Shown here: positions 53,516-62,190 of the stretch, in pieces
How the letters are laid out: each line of letters begins with the position of its first letter
How positions within the stretch are numbered: position 1 is the stretch's first letter
Source of the DNA: Actinacidiphila cocklensis
GTDB taxonomy: Bacteria > Actinomycetota > Actinomycetes > Streptomycetales > Streptomycetaceae
Direction: 5' to 3'
Assembly (NCBI RefSeq): GCF_907177275.1
Contig: NZ_CAJSLV010000070.1
Location: 46,548-110,547, forward strand
Length of the DNA: 64,000 nucleotides
Notes under the pieces: generated by a model
The model's database searches: none
What the model saw: only the letters and a program-made list of their open reading frames with translations
Told to the model about the DNA's origin: nothing
Translations under genes and position numbers: made by a program

Positions 53516-54871
53516 ATGGCGACCGAGACCGCAGGCGCGCACGAGGCGCTGTACGCCAGGCACCGCCAGGTGCTGCCCGAGTGGCTGGCCACGTACTACA
53601 CGCAGCCGATCGAGCTGACGCACGGCGAGGGCCGGCACGTGTGGGACGCCGAGGGCAACCGCTACCTGGACTTCTTCGGCGGCATCCTCACCACGATGAC
53701 CGCGCACGCGCTGCCCGAGGTCGCCGCGGCGGTCGCCGGGCAGGCCGGCCGGCTGCTGCACTCCTCGACGCTGTATCTGAGCAGCCAGGCCGTGGAGTTG
53801 GCCGAGCGGATCGCCCGGTTGTCGGGCATCCCCGACGCCCGGGTCTTCTTCACCACCTCCGGTACCGAGGCCAACGACACGGCGCTGCTGCTGGCGACGT
53901 CGTACCGCCGCTCCAACCAGATCCTGGCGCTGCGCAACAGCTACCACGGCCGGTCCTTCAGTGCGATCGGCATCACCGGCAACTCGGCCTGGTCGCCGAC
54001 CAGCCTGTCCCCGCTGCAGACCCTCTACGTGCACGGCGGGGTGCGCAGCCGCGGGCCGTACGCGCACCTGTCGGACGCGCAGTTCATCGCCGCGTGCGTG
54101 GCCGACCTGGAGGACGTGCTCGGGCAGGCGGGCGGCACGGTCGCCGCGCTGATCGCCGAACCCGTGCAGGGCGTCGGCGGGTTCACCCTGCCGCCGGACG
54201 GGCTGTTCGCGGCCTTCAAGCAGGTGCTCGACCGGCACGGCATCCTGTGGATCACCGACGAGGTGCAGACCGGCTGGGGCCGTACCGGCGAGCACTTCTG
54301 GGGCTGGCAGGCGCACGGCAAGGCCGGGCCGCCCGACATCCTCACCTTCGCCAAGGGCATCGGCAACGGCATGTCGATGGGCGGTGTGGTGGCCCGCGCC
54401 GAGGTGATGAACTGCCTGACCGCCAACTCGATCTCCACCTTCGGCGGCAGCCCGGTCACCGCCGCGGCGGCACTGGCCAACCTGGGCTACCTCATCGACC
54501 ACGACCTGCCGGGCAACGCCCGCCGGGTGGGCGGCCTGCTCAAGTCCCGCCTCGACGCCATCGGGGCCGGCCTCGGCGTGGTCCGCGAGGTGCGCGGGCG
54601 CGGCCTGATGCTGGGCGTCGAACTCGTCGTACCCGGCACCGACCAGCCCTCGGCGCAGGCCGCCGGCATGGTCCTCGAAGCGGCCAGGGAGCAGGGCCTG
54701 CTGATCGGCAAGGGCGGCAGGGCCGGCAACGTGCTGCGGATCGCGCCGCCGCTGTCGCTGACCGTCGCCGAGGCCGAGGAGGGCGCGGCCGCGCTCGAAT
54801 CGGCGCTGAAGGCGGCGCAGACCGCACTGGAGAGCCCGAGCGGCACGGCCACGGGAGGCGTCACCGTATGA
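53516..54871 (+). CDS. Class III aminotransferase, probable beta-alanine transaminase
   Basis: A 451-residue PLP enzyme. Features: HVWDAEGNRYLDFFGGILTT, TSGTEANDTALLLATSYRRS, the Asp of ILWITDEVQTGWGRTGEHFW, and the PLP lysine in ILTFAKGIGNGMSMGG. C-terminal GRGLMLGVELVV is standard. In context it likely transfers the amino group of beta-alanine (or beta-aminoisobutyrate) made by the two hydrolases. ATG 53516 is four bases after the amidase stop; its stop overlaps the next start. Confidence 0.9.
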   Translation: MATETAGAHEALYARHRQVLPEWLATYYTQPIELTHGEGRHVWDAEGNRYLDFFGGILTTMTAHALPEVAAAVAGQAGRLLHSSTLYLSSQAVELAERIARLSGIPDARVFFTTSGTEANDTALLLATSYRRSNQILALRNSYHGRSFSAIGITGNSAWSPTSLSPLQTLYVHGGVRSRGPYAHLSDAQFIAACVADLEDVLGQAGGTVAALIAEPVQGVGGFTLPPDGLFAAFKQVLDRHGILWITDEVQTGWGRTGEHFWGWQAHGKAGPPDILTFAKGIGNGMSMGGVVARAEVMNCLTANSISTFGGSPVTAAAALANLGYLIDHDLPGNARRVGGLLKSRLDAIGAGLGVVREVRGRGLMLGVELVVPGTDQPSAQAAGMVLEAAREQGLLIGKGGRAGNVLRIAPPLSLTVAEAEEGAAALESALKAAQTALESPSGTATGGVTV

Positions 54872-56274
54872 GCACCGGCACCCGTACCGTCATCCGCGGC
54901 GGCCTGGTCGTCACCGCCGCCGACGAGATGCACGCCGACGTCCTGATCGAGGGCGGCAGGATCGCCGCGCTCGCCGCCCACGACAGCGACACCGCGGCCG
55001 GCTGGACCGCGGGCACCGTCATCGACGCGACGGGGAAGTACGTCATCCCCGGCGGTGTCGACGCGCACACCCACATGCAGATGCCCTTCGGCGGCACCAC
55101 CGCAGCCGACACCTTCGAGACCGGCACCAGGGCCGCCGCCTGGGGCGGCACCACCACCATCGTGGACTTCGCGATCCAAAGCATGGGCTCCTCGCTGCGG
55201 GCCGGACTCGACGCCTGGCACGCCAAGGCCGACGCCCAGTGCGCGATCGACTACGGCTTCCACATGATCGTCGCCGACGTCAACGACAAGACGCTCGCCG
55301 AGATGGACACCCTGGTCGAGGAGGGCGTCACCAGCTTCAAGATGTTCATGGCCTACCCGGGCGTCTTCTACAGCGACGACGGGCAGATCCTGCGCGCCAT
55401 GCAGCGCGCCTCGGGCAACGGCGGCCTGGTGATGATGCACGCGGAGAACGGCATCGCCATCGACGTCCTGGTGCAGCAGGCGCTCGCCGCGGGGCGCACC
55501 GACCCCCGCTACCACGGCGAGGTGCGGCACGCGCTGCTGGAGGCCGAGGCCACCCACCGCGCCATCCAGCTCGCCCGGGTCGCCGGGTCCCCGCTCTACG
55601 TCGTGCACGTCTCCGCCGAGCAGGCCGTCGCGGAGCTGACCGCGGCCCGCGACCTGGGCCTGCCGGTCTTCGGCGAGACCTGCCCGCAGTACCTGTTCCT
55701 GTCCACCGACAACCTGGCGGAGCCGGACTTCGAGGGCGCCAAGTACGTGTGCAGTACGCCGCTGCGCCCGCGCGAGCACCAGGCCGCGCTGTGGCGCGGG
55801 CTGCGCACCGACGACCTCCAGGTGGTCTCCACCGACCACTGCCCGTTCTGCTTCTCCGGGCAGAAGGAGATGGGCAGGGGCGACTTCTCGAAGATCCCCA
55901 ACGGCATGCCGGGGGTGGAGAACCGGATGGACCTGCTCCACCAGGCCGTGGTCGACGGCCACATCACCCGCCGCCGCTGGATCGACATCGCCTGCGCCGC
56001 CCCCGCCCGGATGTTCGGCCTCTACCCGCGCAAGGGCACCATCGCCCCCGGCGCGGACGCCGACGTGGTCGTCTACGACCCGCAGGCCGAGCAGACGGTC
56101 TCCGCGAGCACCCACCACATGAACGTCGACTACTCCGCCTACGAGGGCCGCCGGCTCACCGGCCGGGTGGAGACCGTCCTGTCGCGCGGCGTCCCGGTGA
56201 TCGAACGGCAGGCCTACGTCGGCCGGGCCGGACACGGGCAGTACACCCCGCGCGGCATCTGCCAGTACCTGTGA
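54868..56274 (+). CDS. hydA: Dihydropyrimidinase
   Basis: A 468-residue cyclic amidohydrolase (D-hydantoinase type) that opens dihydrouracil or hydantoins. Metal ligands are in GVDAHTHMQMPFGG, carboxylated Lys in TSFKMFMAYPG, His in VMMHAENG, YVVHVSAEQA, and Asp in VSTDHCPFCF. The stereochemistry-loop region is typical. ATG 54868 overlaps the aminotransferase stop (ATGA). It acts before the amidase in the pathway, although encoded after it. A pyrimidine dehydrogenase gene is not in the window. Confidence 0.94.
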   Translation: MSTGTRTVIRGGLVVTAADEMHADVLIEGGRIAALAAHDSDTAAGWTAGTVIDATGKYVIPGGVDAHTHMQMPFGGTTAADTFETGTRAAAWGGTTTIVDFAIQSMGSSLRAGLDAWHAKADAQCAIDYGFHMIVADVNDKTLAEMDTLVEEGVTSFKMFMAYPGVFYSDDGQILRAMQRASGNGGLVMMHAENGIAIDVLVQQALAAGRTDPRYHGEVRHALLEAEATHRAIQLARVAGSPLYVVHVSAEQAVAELTAARDLGLPVFGETCPQYLFLSTDNLAEPDFEGAKYVCSTPLRPREHQAALWRGLRTDDLQVVSTDHCPFCFSGQKEMGRGDFSKIPNGMPGVENRMDLLHQAVVDGHITRRRWIDIACAAPARMFGLYPRKGTIAPGADADVVVYDPQAEQTVSASTHHMNVDYSAYEGRRLTGRVETVLSRGVPVIERQAYVGRAGHGQYTPRGICQYL

Positions 56275-56315
56275 GCCATCCCGCTGGACCACCCGTCACC
56301 CAAGGAGTTGCGGCC

Positions 56316-57329
56316 ATGGACTTCGGCCTCGTGCTGCAGACCGACCCGCCCGCGTCCGACGTCGTCGAGTTGATGCGGCGCGCGGAACGCAACGGCTTCA
56401 CCCACGGCTGGACCTTCGACTCCGCCGTGCTGTGGCAGGAGCCCTTCGTCATCCACAGCCGCATCCTGGACCGCACCGAGCGGCTCACGGTGGGCACCAT
56501 GGTCACCAACCCGGGCACCCGCACCTGGGAGGTGACCGCCTCCACCTTCGCCACCCTCAACTCGATGTACGGCAACCGCACGGTGTGCGGCATCGGCCGC
56601 GGCGACTCGGCGATGCGGGTCGCGGGCCGGCCGCCCAACACCCTGGCCAGGCTCGGCGAGGCGATCACCGCCATCCGCGACCTCGCCGAGGGCCGCGAGG
56701 CGGTCGTCGACGGCACCGCACTGCGGCTGCCGTGGGTCGAGGACGGCCGGCTGCCGGTGTGGATGGCCGCGTACGGCCCCAAGGCGCTGGCCATGGCGGG
56801 GGAGCAGGCCGACGGCTTCATCCTGCAGCTCGCCGACGTCTATCTCACCGAGTGGATGGTCAAGACGGTCCGCGCCGCGGCGGAGCGCGCCGGCCGTGAC
56901 CCGGCGGCCGTCACCGTCTGCGTCGCCGCCCCCGCCTACGTCACCGCCGACGACTCGCCCGAGGCGCTGGCGCACGCCCGCGAGCAGTGCCGCTGGTTCG
57001 GCGGCATGGTCGGCAACCACGTCGCCGACCTGGTCGGCCGCTACGGCGAGCACTCGGGCCTGGTCCCCGAGGAGCTGACCGCGTACATCAAGCAGCGGCA
57101 GGGCTACGACTACGCGCACCACGGCCGCAGCGGCAACCCCGACACCGCCTTCGTGCCCGACGAGATCGTCGACCGCTTCTGCCTGATCGGCCCGCCGCAG
57201 GCCCATGTCGCCAAGCTCACCGCGCTGCGCGACCTGGGCGTCGACCATTTCGCCGTCTACGACATGCACGACGCCAAGGAGGCGACCATCGACGCCTACG
57301 GCGAGCAGGTCATCCCCGCGATGTCATGA
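56316..57329 (+). CDS. TIGR03842-type F420-dependent luciferase-like oxidoreductase
   Basis: A 337-residue LLM-class enzyme: MDFGLVLQTDPPASDVVELM start, GIGRGDSAMRVAGRPPNTLA, WMAAYGPKALAMAGEQADGF and terminal LGVDHFAVYDMHDAKEATID. It uses reduced or oxidised F420 (family knowledge). TIGR03842 members sit with hydantoinase and pyrimidine-degrading genes in actinobacteria, as here, so a role on a pathway intermediate is inferred. ATG 56316 follows AAGGAG. Confidence 0.88.
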   Translation: MDFGLVLQTDPPASDVVELMRRAERNGFTHGWTFDSAVLWQEPFVIHSRILDRTERLTVGTMVTNPGTRTWEVTASTFATLNSMYGNRTVCGIGRGDSAMRVAGRPPNTLARLGEAITAIRDLAEGREAVVDGTALRLPWVEDGRLPVWMAAYGPKALAMAGEQADGFILQLADVYLTEWMVKTVRAAAERAGRDPAAVTVCVAAPAYVTADDSPEALAHAREQCRWFGGMVGNHVADLVGRYGEHSGLVPEELTAYIKQRQGYDYAHHGRSGNPDTAFVPDEIVDRFCLIGPPQAHVAKLTALRDLGVDHFAVYDMHDAKEATIDAYGEQVIPAMS

Positions 57330-57388
57330 GGGCACCGGCCTTGCGGGGTGCGGAACCACGGTGCCCCGGCGTCTGGTTGGATGGCGCC

Positions 57389-57448
57389 ATGGGCAACGGA
57401 GTCGGTGTGCAGCAGAGCCCGGCCGGCCGGACGGCGGCCCGGCCGTGA
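57389..57448 (+). CDS. Possible 19-codon leader ORF coupled to FAD oxidoreductase
   Basis: ATG 57389 opens a frame MGNGVGVQQSPAGRTAARP ending in TGA 57446-57448, which overlaps the GTG start of the oxidoreductase as GTGA. No strong ribosome site precedes the ATG (ATGGCGCC), and expression is unproven. If translated, it would couple translation to the next gene. It could also be chance. Confidence 0.3.
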   Translation: MGNGVGVQQSPAGRTAARP

Positions 57449-58875
57449 GGCGGGCCGTGGTCGCCGACGCGGTGGTCGTCGGAGCGGGGCCCAACGGGCT
57501 TACCGCGGCGGTCGAACTGGCCCGCGCGGGACTGAGCGTGCAGGTCTACGAGGCCGCGGACACCGTGGGCGGCGGGGCGCGCACCGAGGAGCTGACGCTG
57601 CCGGGCTTCCGGCACGACCCGTGCTCCGCCGTGCACCCCTTCGGTATCGGCTCACCCGCCTTCCAGGCGCTGCCGCTGGGCCGGCACGGCCTGGAGTGGC
57701 TGCAGCCCCAGGTGCCGATGGCGCACCCCTTCCCCGACGGCACCGCGGCGGTCCTCGGCCGTACCGTCGGCGAGACCGCCGCCTCCCTCGGGCCGCGCGA
57801 CGCGGTCACGTACCGCAAGCTGATGGCGCCCTACGTCGGCCACTGGGATTCCATCGCGGCGGACTTCTTCCGCCCGCAGTGGGCCGGCATACCCCGCGAC
57901 CCGTACCGCTTCCTGCGCTTCGGGCTCACCGGCACCCCGCCGGCCGCACTGCTGGCGCTGCGCTTCCGCGGTGCGAAGGCCAGGGGGATGCTGGCGGGGC
58001 TCGCCGGGCACGCGATCTCCCGGCTGAGCCAGCCCTTCACCGGGGCGATGGCGATGATGTTCGCGCTCGCCGCCCACGAGCGGGGCTGGCCGGTGGCCCG
58101 CGGCGGCTCCCAGGCGATCTCCGACGCGCTGGCCGGCCACCTGGCCGAGCTGGGCGGCGAGATCCGCACCGGCGTCACCGTGCGCAAGCTGGACGAGCTG
58201 CCGCCGGCCCGCGCCTACGTCTTCGACACCTCGCCGACCGCGCTGGCCAGGATCGCCGCGCTCGGCGACGCCTACCGCGGCTACCGCTACGGTCCGTCGG
58301 TCTTCAAGATCGACTACGCCCTCGACGGCCCCGTCCCGTGGACGGCCGAGGCGGCGCGGCGGGCGGGCACGATCCACGTCGGGCCGACCTACACCGAGAT
58401 CGGCGACGCCCTGAACAGGGCGGTCACCGGGCGTCCGCCGCACACCCCGTTCCTGATCACCTCGCAGCCCACCGTGGTGGACCCCTCGCGGGCGCCGGAG
58501 GGCAAGCACGTCTTCTGGGCCTACGGGCACGTCCCGCACGACTGGCACGGCGACGCCACCGACGCCGTCGAGCGGCAGATCGAGCGCTTCGCGCCGGGCT
58601 TCCGCGACCTGGTGCTGGCCCGCGCCGTCACCGGCCCCGCGGGACTCGCCGCGCGCAACGCCAACTACGTGGGCGGCGACGTGGCCTGCGGCGCCTTCGC
58701 GGGCCTGCAGGCGGTGCTGCGCCCGCGGCTCGCCGCGGTGCCCTACGCGACCCGGCGGCCCGGGGTCTTCCTGTGCTCGTCGGCGACCCCGCCGGGTCCC
58801 GGTGTGCACGGTATGAGCGGCCACAACGCGGCCCTGGCCGTCCTGCGGCACCTGCGGCGCTCGGCCCGGCGCTGA
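57445..58875 (+). CDS. FAD-dependent oxidoreductase, phytoene-desaturase-like
   Basis: A 476-residue flavoprotein. Dinucleotide motif VVVGAGPNGLTAAVELARAG, GGGARTEELTLPGFRHDPCS, and C-terminal FAD-binding CSSATPPGPGVHGMSGHNAA (GxHGMSGxxAA), as in amine-oxidase/phytoene-desaturase families. Middle: HERGWPVARGGSQAISDALA and VFDTSPTALARIA. Substrate unknown; the operon suggests a link to pyrimidine or amine breakdown. The start is GTG 57445 (overlapping the leader stop) or GTG 57457 (VVADAVVVGAGPNG). Confidence 0.88.
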   Translation: MRRAVVADAVVVGAGPNGLTAAVELARAGLSVQVYEAADTVGGGARTEELTLPGFRHDPCSAVHPFGIGSPAFQALPLGRHGLEWLQPQVPMAHPFPDGTAAVLGRTVGETAASLGPRDAVTYRKLMAPYVGHWDSIAADFFRPQWAGIPRDPYRFLRFGLTGTPPAALLALRFRGAKARGMLAGLAGHAISRLSQPFTGAMAMMFALAAHERGWPVARGGSQAISDALAGHLAELGGEIRTGVTVRKLDELPPARAYVFDTSPTALARIAALGDAYRGYRYGPSVFKIDYALDGPVPWTAEAARRAGTIHVGPTYTEIGDALNRAVTGRPPHTPFLITSQPTVVDPSRAPEGKHVFWAYGHVPHDWHGDATDAVERQIERFAPGFRDLVLARAVTGPAGLAARNANYVGGDVACGAFAGLQAVLRPRLAAVPYATRRPGVFLCSSATPPGPGVHGMSGHNAALAVLRHLRRSARR

Positions 58876-58919
58876 CGCCCCTGGCGGGGGGCGGCGCCGG
58901 ACCGGGCTGCCGCCGGGGA

Positions 58920-59222
58920 TCAGGCTCCGTACGGCGGCTGGCCGGCCGGCGGCACGAAGGCCTGCGGGGCGGCGAAGCGGACCTCGGACAGCGCCCTCTT
59001 GACGATGACCTTGTTGAAGTAGCCGGCGCCGACGAAGATGCACAGCACGACGTACCAGAACTTCTCGGCGCCGGTCATCTCGACCAGGCCGTACTCGCTG
59101 AGCGCCTTCTTCACCGGGACCTTGGACAGGTAGTAGGCGCCGAAGTAGATGCAGCCGAGTACGTACCAGAACTTCTCCCACGAGGTGTTCTGGCCGTTGC
59201 CGAGCGTCTGGGGCTGGGACAT
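58920..59222 (-). CDS. Small membrane protein with internal duplication
   Basis: A 100-residue protein with two near-repeats: SWEKFWYVLGCIYFGAYYLS and AEKFWYVVLCIFVGAGYFNK, each followed by KVPVKKALSE or KVIVKRALSE. Each unit holds one amphipathic-to-hydrophobic helix plus a basic end, suggesting two membrane helices. A Pro/Ala tail (PQAFVPPAGQPPYGA) ends it. ATG 59222 follows AAAGG. I do not recognise the family; the duplication is the notable feature. Confidence 0.7.
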   Translation of the reverse strand: MSQPQTLGNGQNTSWEKFWYVLGCIYFGAYYLSKVPVKKALSEYGLVEMTGAEKFWYVVLCIFVGAGYFNKVIVKRALSEVRFAAPQAFVPPAGQPPYGA

Positions 59223-59501
59223 GGGATGCGCCTTTCGATGGTGGAGCGCGAGCGATGGGGACGGACAGCCCGGCAAACACGACATGCGGCCGTCAGGGGC
59301 CGCAAGGTGTGGGTGGGGGGGCATGCCGAAGAAGCGGCTCAGGCCGCAAGGCACCCGTAGCTGCGGGCAGTTCGGGCGCCGAACCGGAAGCATAGGGGTA
59401 AAGGTTGCTCTGTGTCGCCGCTTTCCGGCTCATTCGCGGATCTTCAAGCGACGGTCACCCGCGCCGGGTGCCGGTTGTCACCGCGGTGTACGGAAACTAG
59501 G

Positions 59502-59517
59502 CTTACCCGCCGGTAAG
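59502..59517. promoter_or_regulatory. Palindrome CTTACC-N4-GGTAAG
   Basis: CTTACCCGCCGGTAAG: perfect six-base arms around four bases, 28 bases before the SCP2 start. Resembles TetR-type sites of the TTAC-N6-GTAA class. Confidence 0.6.
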
Positions 59518-59518
59518 T

Positions 59519-59532
59519 TTACTCTGGAGTAA
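59519..59532. promoter_or_regulatory. Palindrome TTACTC-TG-GAGTAA
   Basis: TTACTCTGGAGTAA: perfect six-base arms around two bases, one base after the first palindrome and 12 bases before the SCP2 ATG. It also contains the GGAGTAAGG ribosome site, so a bound repressor would cover the translation start region of the promoter. Confidence 0.6.
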
Positions 59533-59544
59533 GGACGGTGGCCG

Positions 59545-60012
59545 ATGGCCGCACAGGACGACCTCGACCTGGAGACGCTGGACTTCGGCTCGGTCGGGCC
59601 CGCCGAATTCGCCCGGATCGTCAAGGGCATGCCCACCGGGAAGATCGCCGAGCTGATGAGCGGGCCGCAGCGCAGGCGGGTGCTCGACGAGGTCTTCGGC
59701 CGGATGCACACCCTCTTCAAGCCCGACGCGGCCGCCGGCAAGGACGCGCTGATCCGCTGGCGGATCACCGGAGTCGCCGGCGCCGACGACGTCTACGAGA
59801 CGCACATCGGCGGCGGCACCTGCACGGTGACCCCTCGGCGCACCGACCGCGAGCCGCAGTTGCGCCTCACCATGGCCGCGCCGGAATTCCTCCGCCTGGT
59901 GTCGGGCAACGCCTCGGGCCCCACGCTCTTCTTCACCCGCAAGCTCAAGCTCAAGGGCGACATCCGGCTGGCCGGCGGCCTCACCTACTTCTTCGACATC
60001 CCCAAGCCCTGA
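59545..60012 (+). CDS. SCP2 sterol-binding-domain protein
   Basis: A 155-residue protein with an SCP2-like lipid-binding fold: LDEVFGRMHTLFKPDAAAG, ALIRWRITGVAGADDVYETH, LRLTMAAPEFLRLVSGNASG and the tail RKLKLKGDIRLAGGLTYFFD (the KGDIRLA signature). It likely binds or carries lipids, acyl-CoAs or sterol-like compounds in the cytosol. Twin TTAC/GTAA palindromes just upstream suggest control by a TetR-type lipid regulator (inference). It converges with a NUDIX gene seven bases away. Confidence 0.9.
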   Translation: MAAQDDLDLETLDFGSVGPAEFARIVKGMPTGKIAELMSGPQRRRVLDEVFGRMHTLFKPDAAAGKDALIRWRITGVAGADDVYETHIGGGTCTVTPRRTDREPQLRLTMAAPEFLRLVSGNASGPTLFFTRKLKLKGDIRLAGGLTYFFDIPKP

Positions 60013-60019
60013 GCCCCCG

Positions 60020-60520
60020 TCACACCTCAGCTGCCGGGCGGCCGTTGACCAGCTCGGCCGGACCGGTGCCCCCGGTGAGCGCCGCCAGGGCGGCGCGGAT
60101 GCGGCCCGCCTGGCCCGGCGAGAAGTAGCGGTCCGTCTCGGCCGGCTCGATCAGCCGCCAGGAGTCCAGCTCCTCCTCCTGCAGCCGGACCGCGGCCAGC
60201 TGCCGGTCCGACAGCACTCCGCCGTCGTAGAGGTAGCTCACCGACGGCGGCCGCTCGGGACCCGAGGACCAGTCGATCATCAGCAGCGCGCCGGGCACCA
60301 GGTCGAGGCCGATCTCCTCCGCGGTCTCCCGGCGCGCGCCCTCCCGCGGCGTCTCGTCGCGGTCCGACTCGATGGTGCCGCCCGGCAGTGTCCACGTCCC
60401 GTCGTCGCGGTAGTTCGGCTCCACGATCAGGATCCGCCCGTCCGCCGAGCGGCAGAGCATGCTCGCCCCCGCGAGGATCTTCGGGAGGCCGGCGATGTAG
60501 CGCGCGTAGTCGGTCGTCAT
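60020..60520 (-). CDS. NUDIX hydrolase
   Basis: A 166-residue Nudix protein. The box reads GGTIESDRDETPREGARRET then AEEIGLDL, matching GX5EX7REUXEEXGU. The remainder (LIVEPNYRDDGTWTLPGGT, then LDSWRLIEPAETDRYFSPGQ) is standard for MutT-like pyrophosphohydrolases. The nucleotide substrate is unknown. It faces the SCP2 gene tail to tail. Confidence 0.9.
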   Translation of the reverse strand: MTTDYARYIAGLPKILAGASMLCRSADGRILIVEPNYRDDGTWTLPGGTIESDRDETPREGARRETAEEIGLDLVPGALLMIDWSSGPERPPSVSYLYDGGVLSDRQLAAVRLQEEELDSWRLIEPAETDRYFSPGQAGRIRAALAALTGGTGPAELVNGRPAAEV

Positions 60521-60656
60521 ACCGCCAATTTACGGTGGCGAGCCCGCCGACGGGCCGTGTTCGGGTGACCACGGAGAGCGCCGTCCGTGGCACGGCGGTC
60601 CTGCCGGGATAAGGTCCGAACGGCGCGATGTTCCGTATCGGATGGAGAAGACGAAA

Positions 60657-61793
60657 GTGTCCCAGACCGCAGGGAGTTCGACGGGGCGCGTACTGATCGC
60701 CGCCGACAAGTTCAAGGGTTCGCTGACCGCGGTGCAGGTGGCCGAGCACGTCACGGCCGGACTGCGGGCAGTCGTGCCCGGTCTCGACGTGGCCGCGCTG
60801 CCGGTCGCCGACGGCGGCGACGGCACGGTCGAGGCGGCGGTCGCCGCCGGTTTCGAGCGGCGGACGGTGCGGGTCACCGGGCCGCTCGGCGAGCCCGTCG
60901 AGGCGGCGTACGCGCTGCGCGAGGGCACCGCGGTGGTGGAGATGGCCGAGGCCTCGGGGCTGCGGCACCTGCCGCCCGGGGTCTTCGCACCGCTGACGGC
61001 CACCACGTACGGCACCGGCGAGCTGCTGCTGGCCGCACTCGACGCCGGGGCGCGCACGATCGTGCTCGGCGTGGGCGGCAGCGCCACCAACGACGGCGGT
61101 GCGGGCATGCTCGCCGCGCTGGGCGCGCGGCTGCTGGACGCGGCGGGGGCGCCGGTGGCGCCCGGCGGCGGCCCGCTGGCCGGCCTGGCCACGGCGGAAC
61201 TCGGCGGCCTCGACCCGCGGCTGGCGGCCACCGAGGTGGTGCTGGCCAGCGACGTCGACAACCCGCTGCTCGGGCCGAAGGGCGCGGCGGCGGTCTACGG
61301 CCCGCAGAAGGGCGCCTCCCCCGACGACGTCGCCGCCCTGGACGCCGCGCTCGCCCACTACGCCGAGGTGCTCGGCGCCACCACGGAGGCCGAGGCGCCC
61401 GGCGCGGGTGCTGCGGGCGGCATCGGCTTCGGGGCGCTGGTCGGCCTGCGGGCGGCCTTCCGGCCCGGTATCGAGGTGCTGCTCGACGTGCTGGGCTTCG
61501 AGGCGGCCCTGGAGGGGACCACCCTCGTCATCACCGGCGAGGGCTCGCTCGACGAGCAGACGCTGCACGGCAAGGCGCCGGTCGGGGTCGCCGCGGCCGC
61601 CCGCGCCCGGAACATCGACGTCGTGGCCGTCTGCGGCCGCCTGTCCCTGCCCCCGGCCGCCCTCGGCAAGGCCGGCATCCGCCGCGCTTACGCTCTCGCG
61701 GACCTCGAACCCGACGTGACCCGCTCCATGTCCGAGGCGGGCCCCCTCCTCGAACAGCTGGCCGCCCGCCTGGCCACGGACTTCCTGTTGTAG
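60657..61793 (+). CDS. Glycerate kinase (GckA/GarK type)
   Basis: A 378-residue glycerate kinase, type 1 family. Features: VLIAADKFKGSLTAVQVAEH (KFKGSL), LPVADGGDGTVEAAVAAG, LGVGGSATNDGGAGMLAALG, and GAGAAGGIGFGAL, VITGEGSLDEQTLHGKAP. It phosphorylates D-glycerate, linking glyoxylate or sugar-acid catabolism to glycolysis. GTG 60657 has GGAGAAG seven bases upstream; ATG 60642 is possible but weaker. Confidence 0.92.
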   Translation: MSQTAGSSTGRVLIAADKFKGSLTAVQVAEHVTAGLRAVVPGLDVAALPVADGGDGTVEAAVAAGFERRTVRVTGPLGEPVEAAYALREGTAVVEMAEASGLRHLPPGVFAPLTATTYGTGELLLAALDAGARTIVLGVGGSATNDGGAGMLAALGARLLDAAGAPVAPGGGPLAGLATAELGGLDPRLAATEVVLASDVDNPLLGPKGAAAVYGPQKGASPDDVAALDAALAHYAEVLGATTEAEAPGAGAAGGIGFGALVGLRAAFRPGIEVLLDVLGFEAALEGTTLVITGEGSLDEQTLHGKAPVGVAAAARARNIDVVAVCGRLSLPPAALGKAGIRRAYALADLEPDVTRSMSEAGPLLEQLAARLATDFLL

Positions 61794-61809
61794 CCCTCCC
61801 GCAGGGGGG

Positions 61810-61959
61810 TGCGCTTCCGCGGGTCGCGGTGGGCTCGGCGGTGCCCCTTCCGCAGGCCGGTGCGCCTCTGCCGGCCGCGGTGGCTGAGGGGCGCCCGTCC
61901 TGCACGGGCGTGCGCCTCTGCCGGCCGCGGTGGCTGGGGGGCGCCCCTCGCGCAGGAGG
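61810..61959. repeat. Three degenerate ~50-bp tandem repeats
   Basis: The block TGCGCCTCTGCCGGCCGCGG followed by TGGCTGAGGGGCGCCC starts at 61861 and recurs at 61911 (TGGCTGGGGGGCGCCC); a degenerate unit with CGGGTCGCGGTGGG starts near 61810. Period is 50 bases. Confidence 0.75.
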
Positions 61960-62103
61960 GCAACCCCCCGGGGCGCGGGGGAACTGCGCGCCCAGCCACG
62001 ACGCACCGCCACCGCATCCAGGCGGCGCAGGGGATACTCGCTTCGCTCGGGACCACCGGCCGGCGGTGGGCTGAGCGCGCGGTTCCCCCGCGCCCCGGGG
62101 AGG
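61960..62103. repeat. Large inverted repeat of the GGGGCGCGGGG element
   Basis: CCCCCCGGGGCGCGGGGGAA... at 61963-62001 (plus orientation) faces GCGGTTCCCCCGCGCCCCGG at 62079-62098 (minus orientation), about 30-base imperfect arms separated by about 70 bases. It would form a strong stem on either strand. Confidence 0.65.
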
Positions 62104-62153
62104 CGCACCCCCTTACGCAGAGGCACCCCCCTGAGGCCCGCCGCCAAGGCAAA

Positions 62154-62190
62154 GGCACCCCCCTGCCGCGGGGAGCGGCGGAGGGGTGCC
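62154..62190. terminator. Terminator hairpin downstream of pssA
   Basis: GGCACCCCCCTGCCGC, loop GGGGA, GCGGCGGAGGGGTGCC: 14 of 16 pairs, 22 bases beyond the pssA stop (62212) on its strand. Confidence 0.8.

Larger units (their letters stand above)
59223..59544. other. Divergent promoter region with twin palindromes
   Basis: About 320 bases between the small membrane protein and the SCP2 gene; no convincing gene. The left 200 bases show nothing definite; the right end carries two adjacent palindromes (separate entries). Confidence 0.5.
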
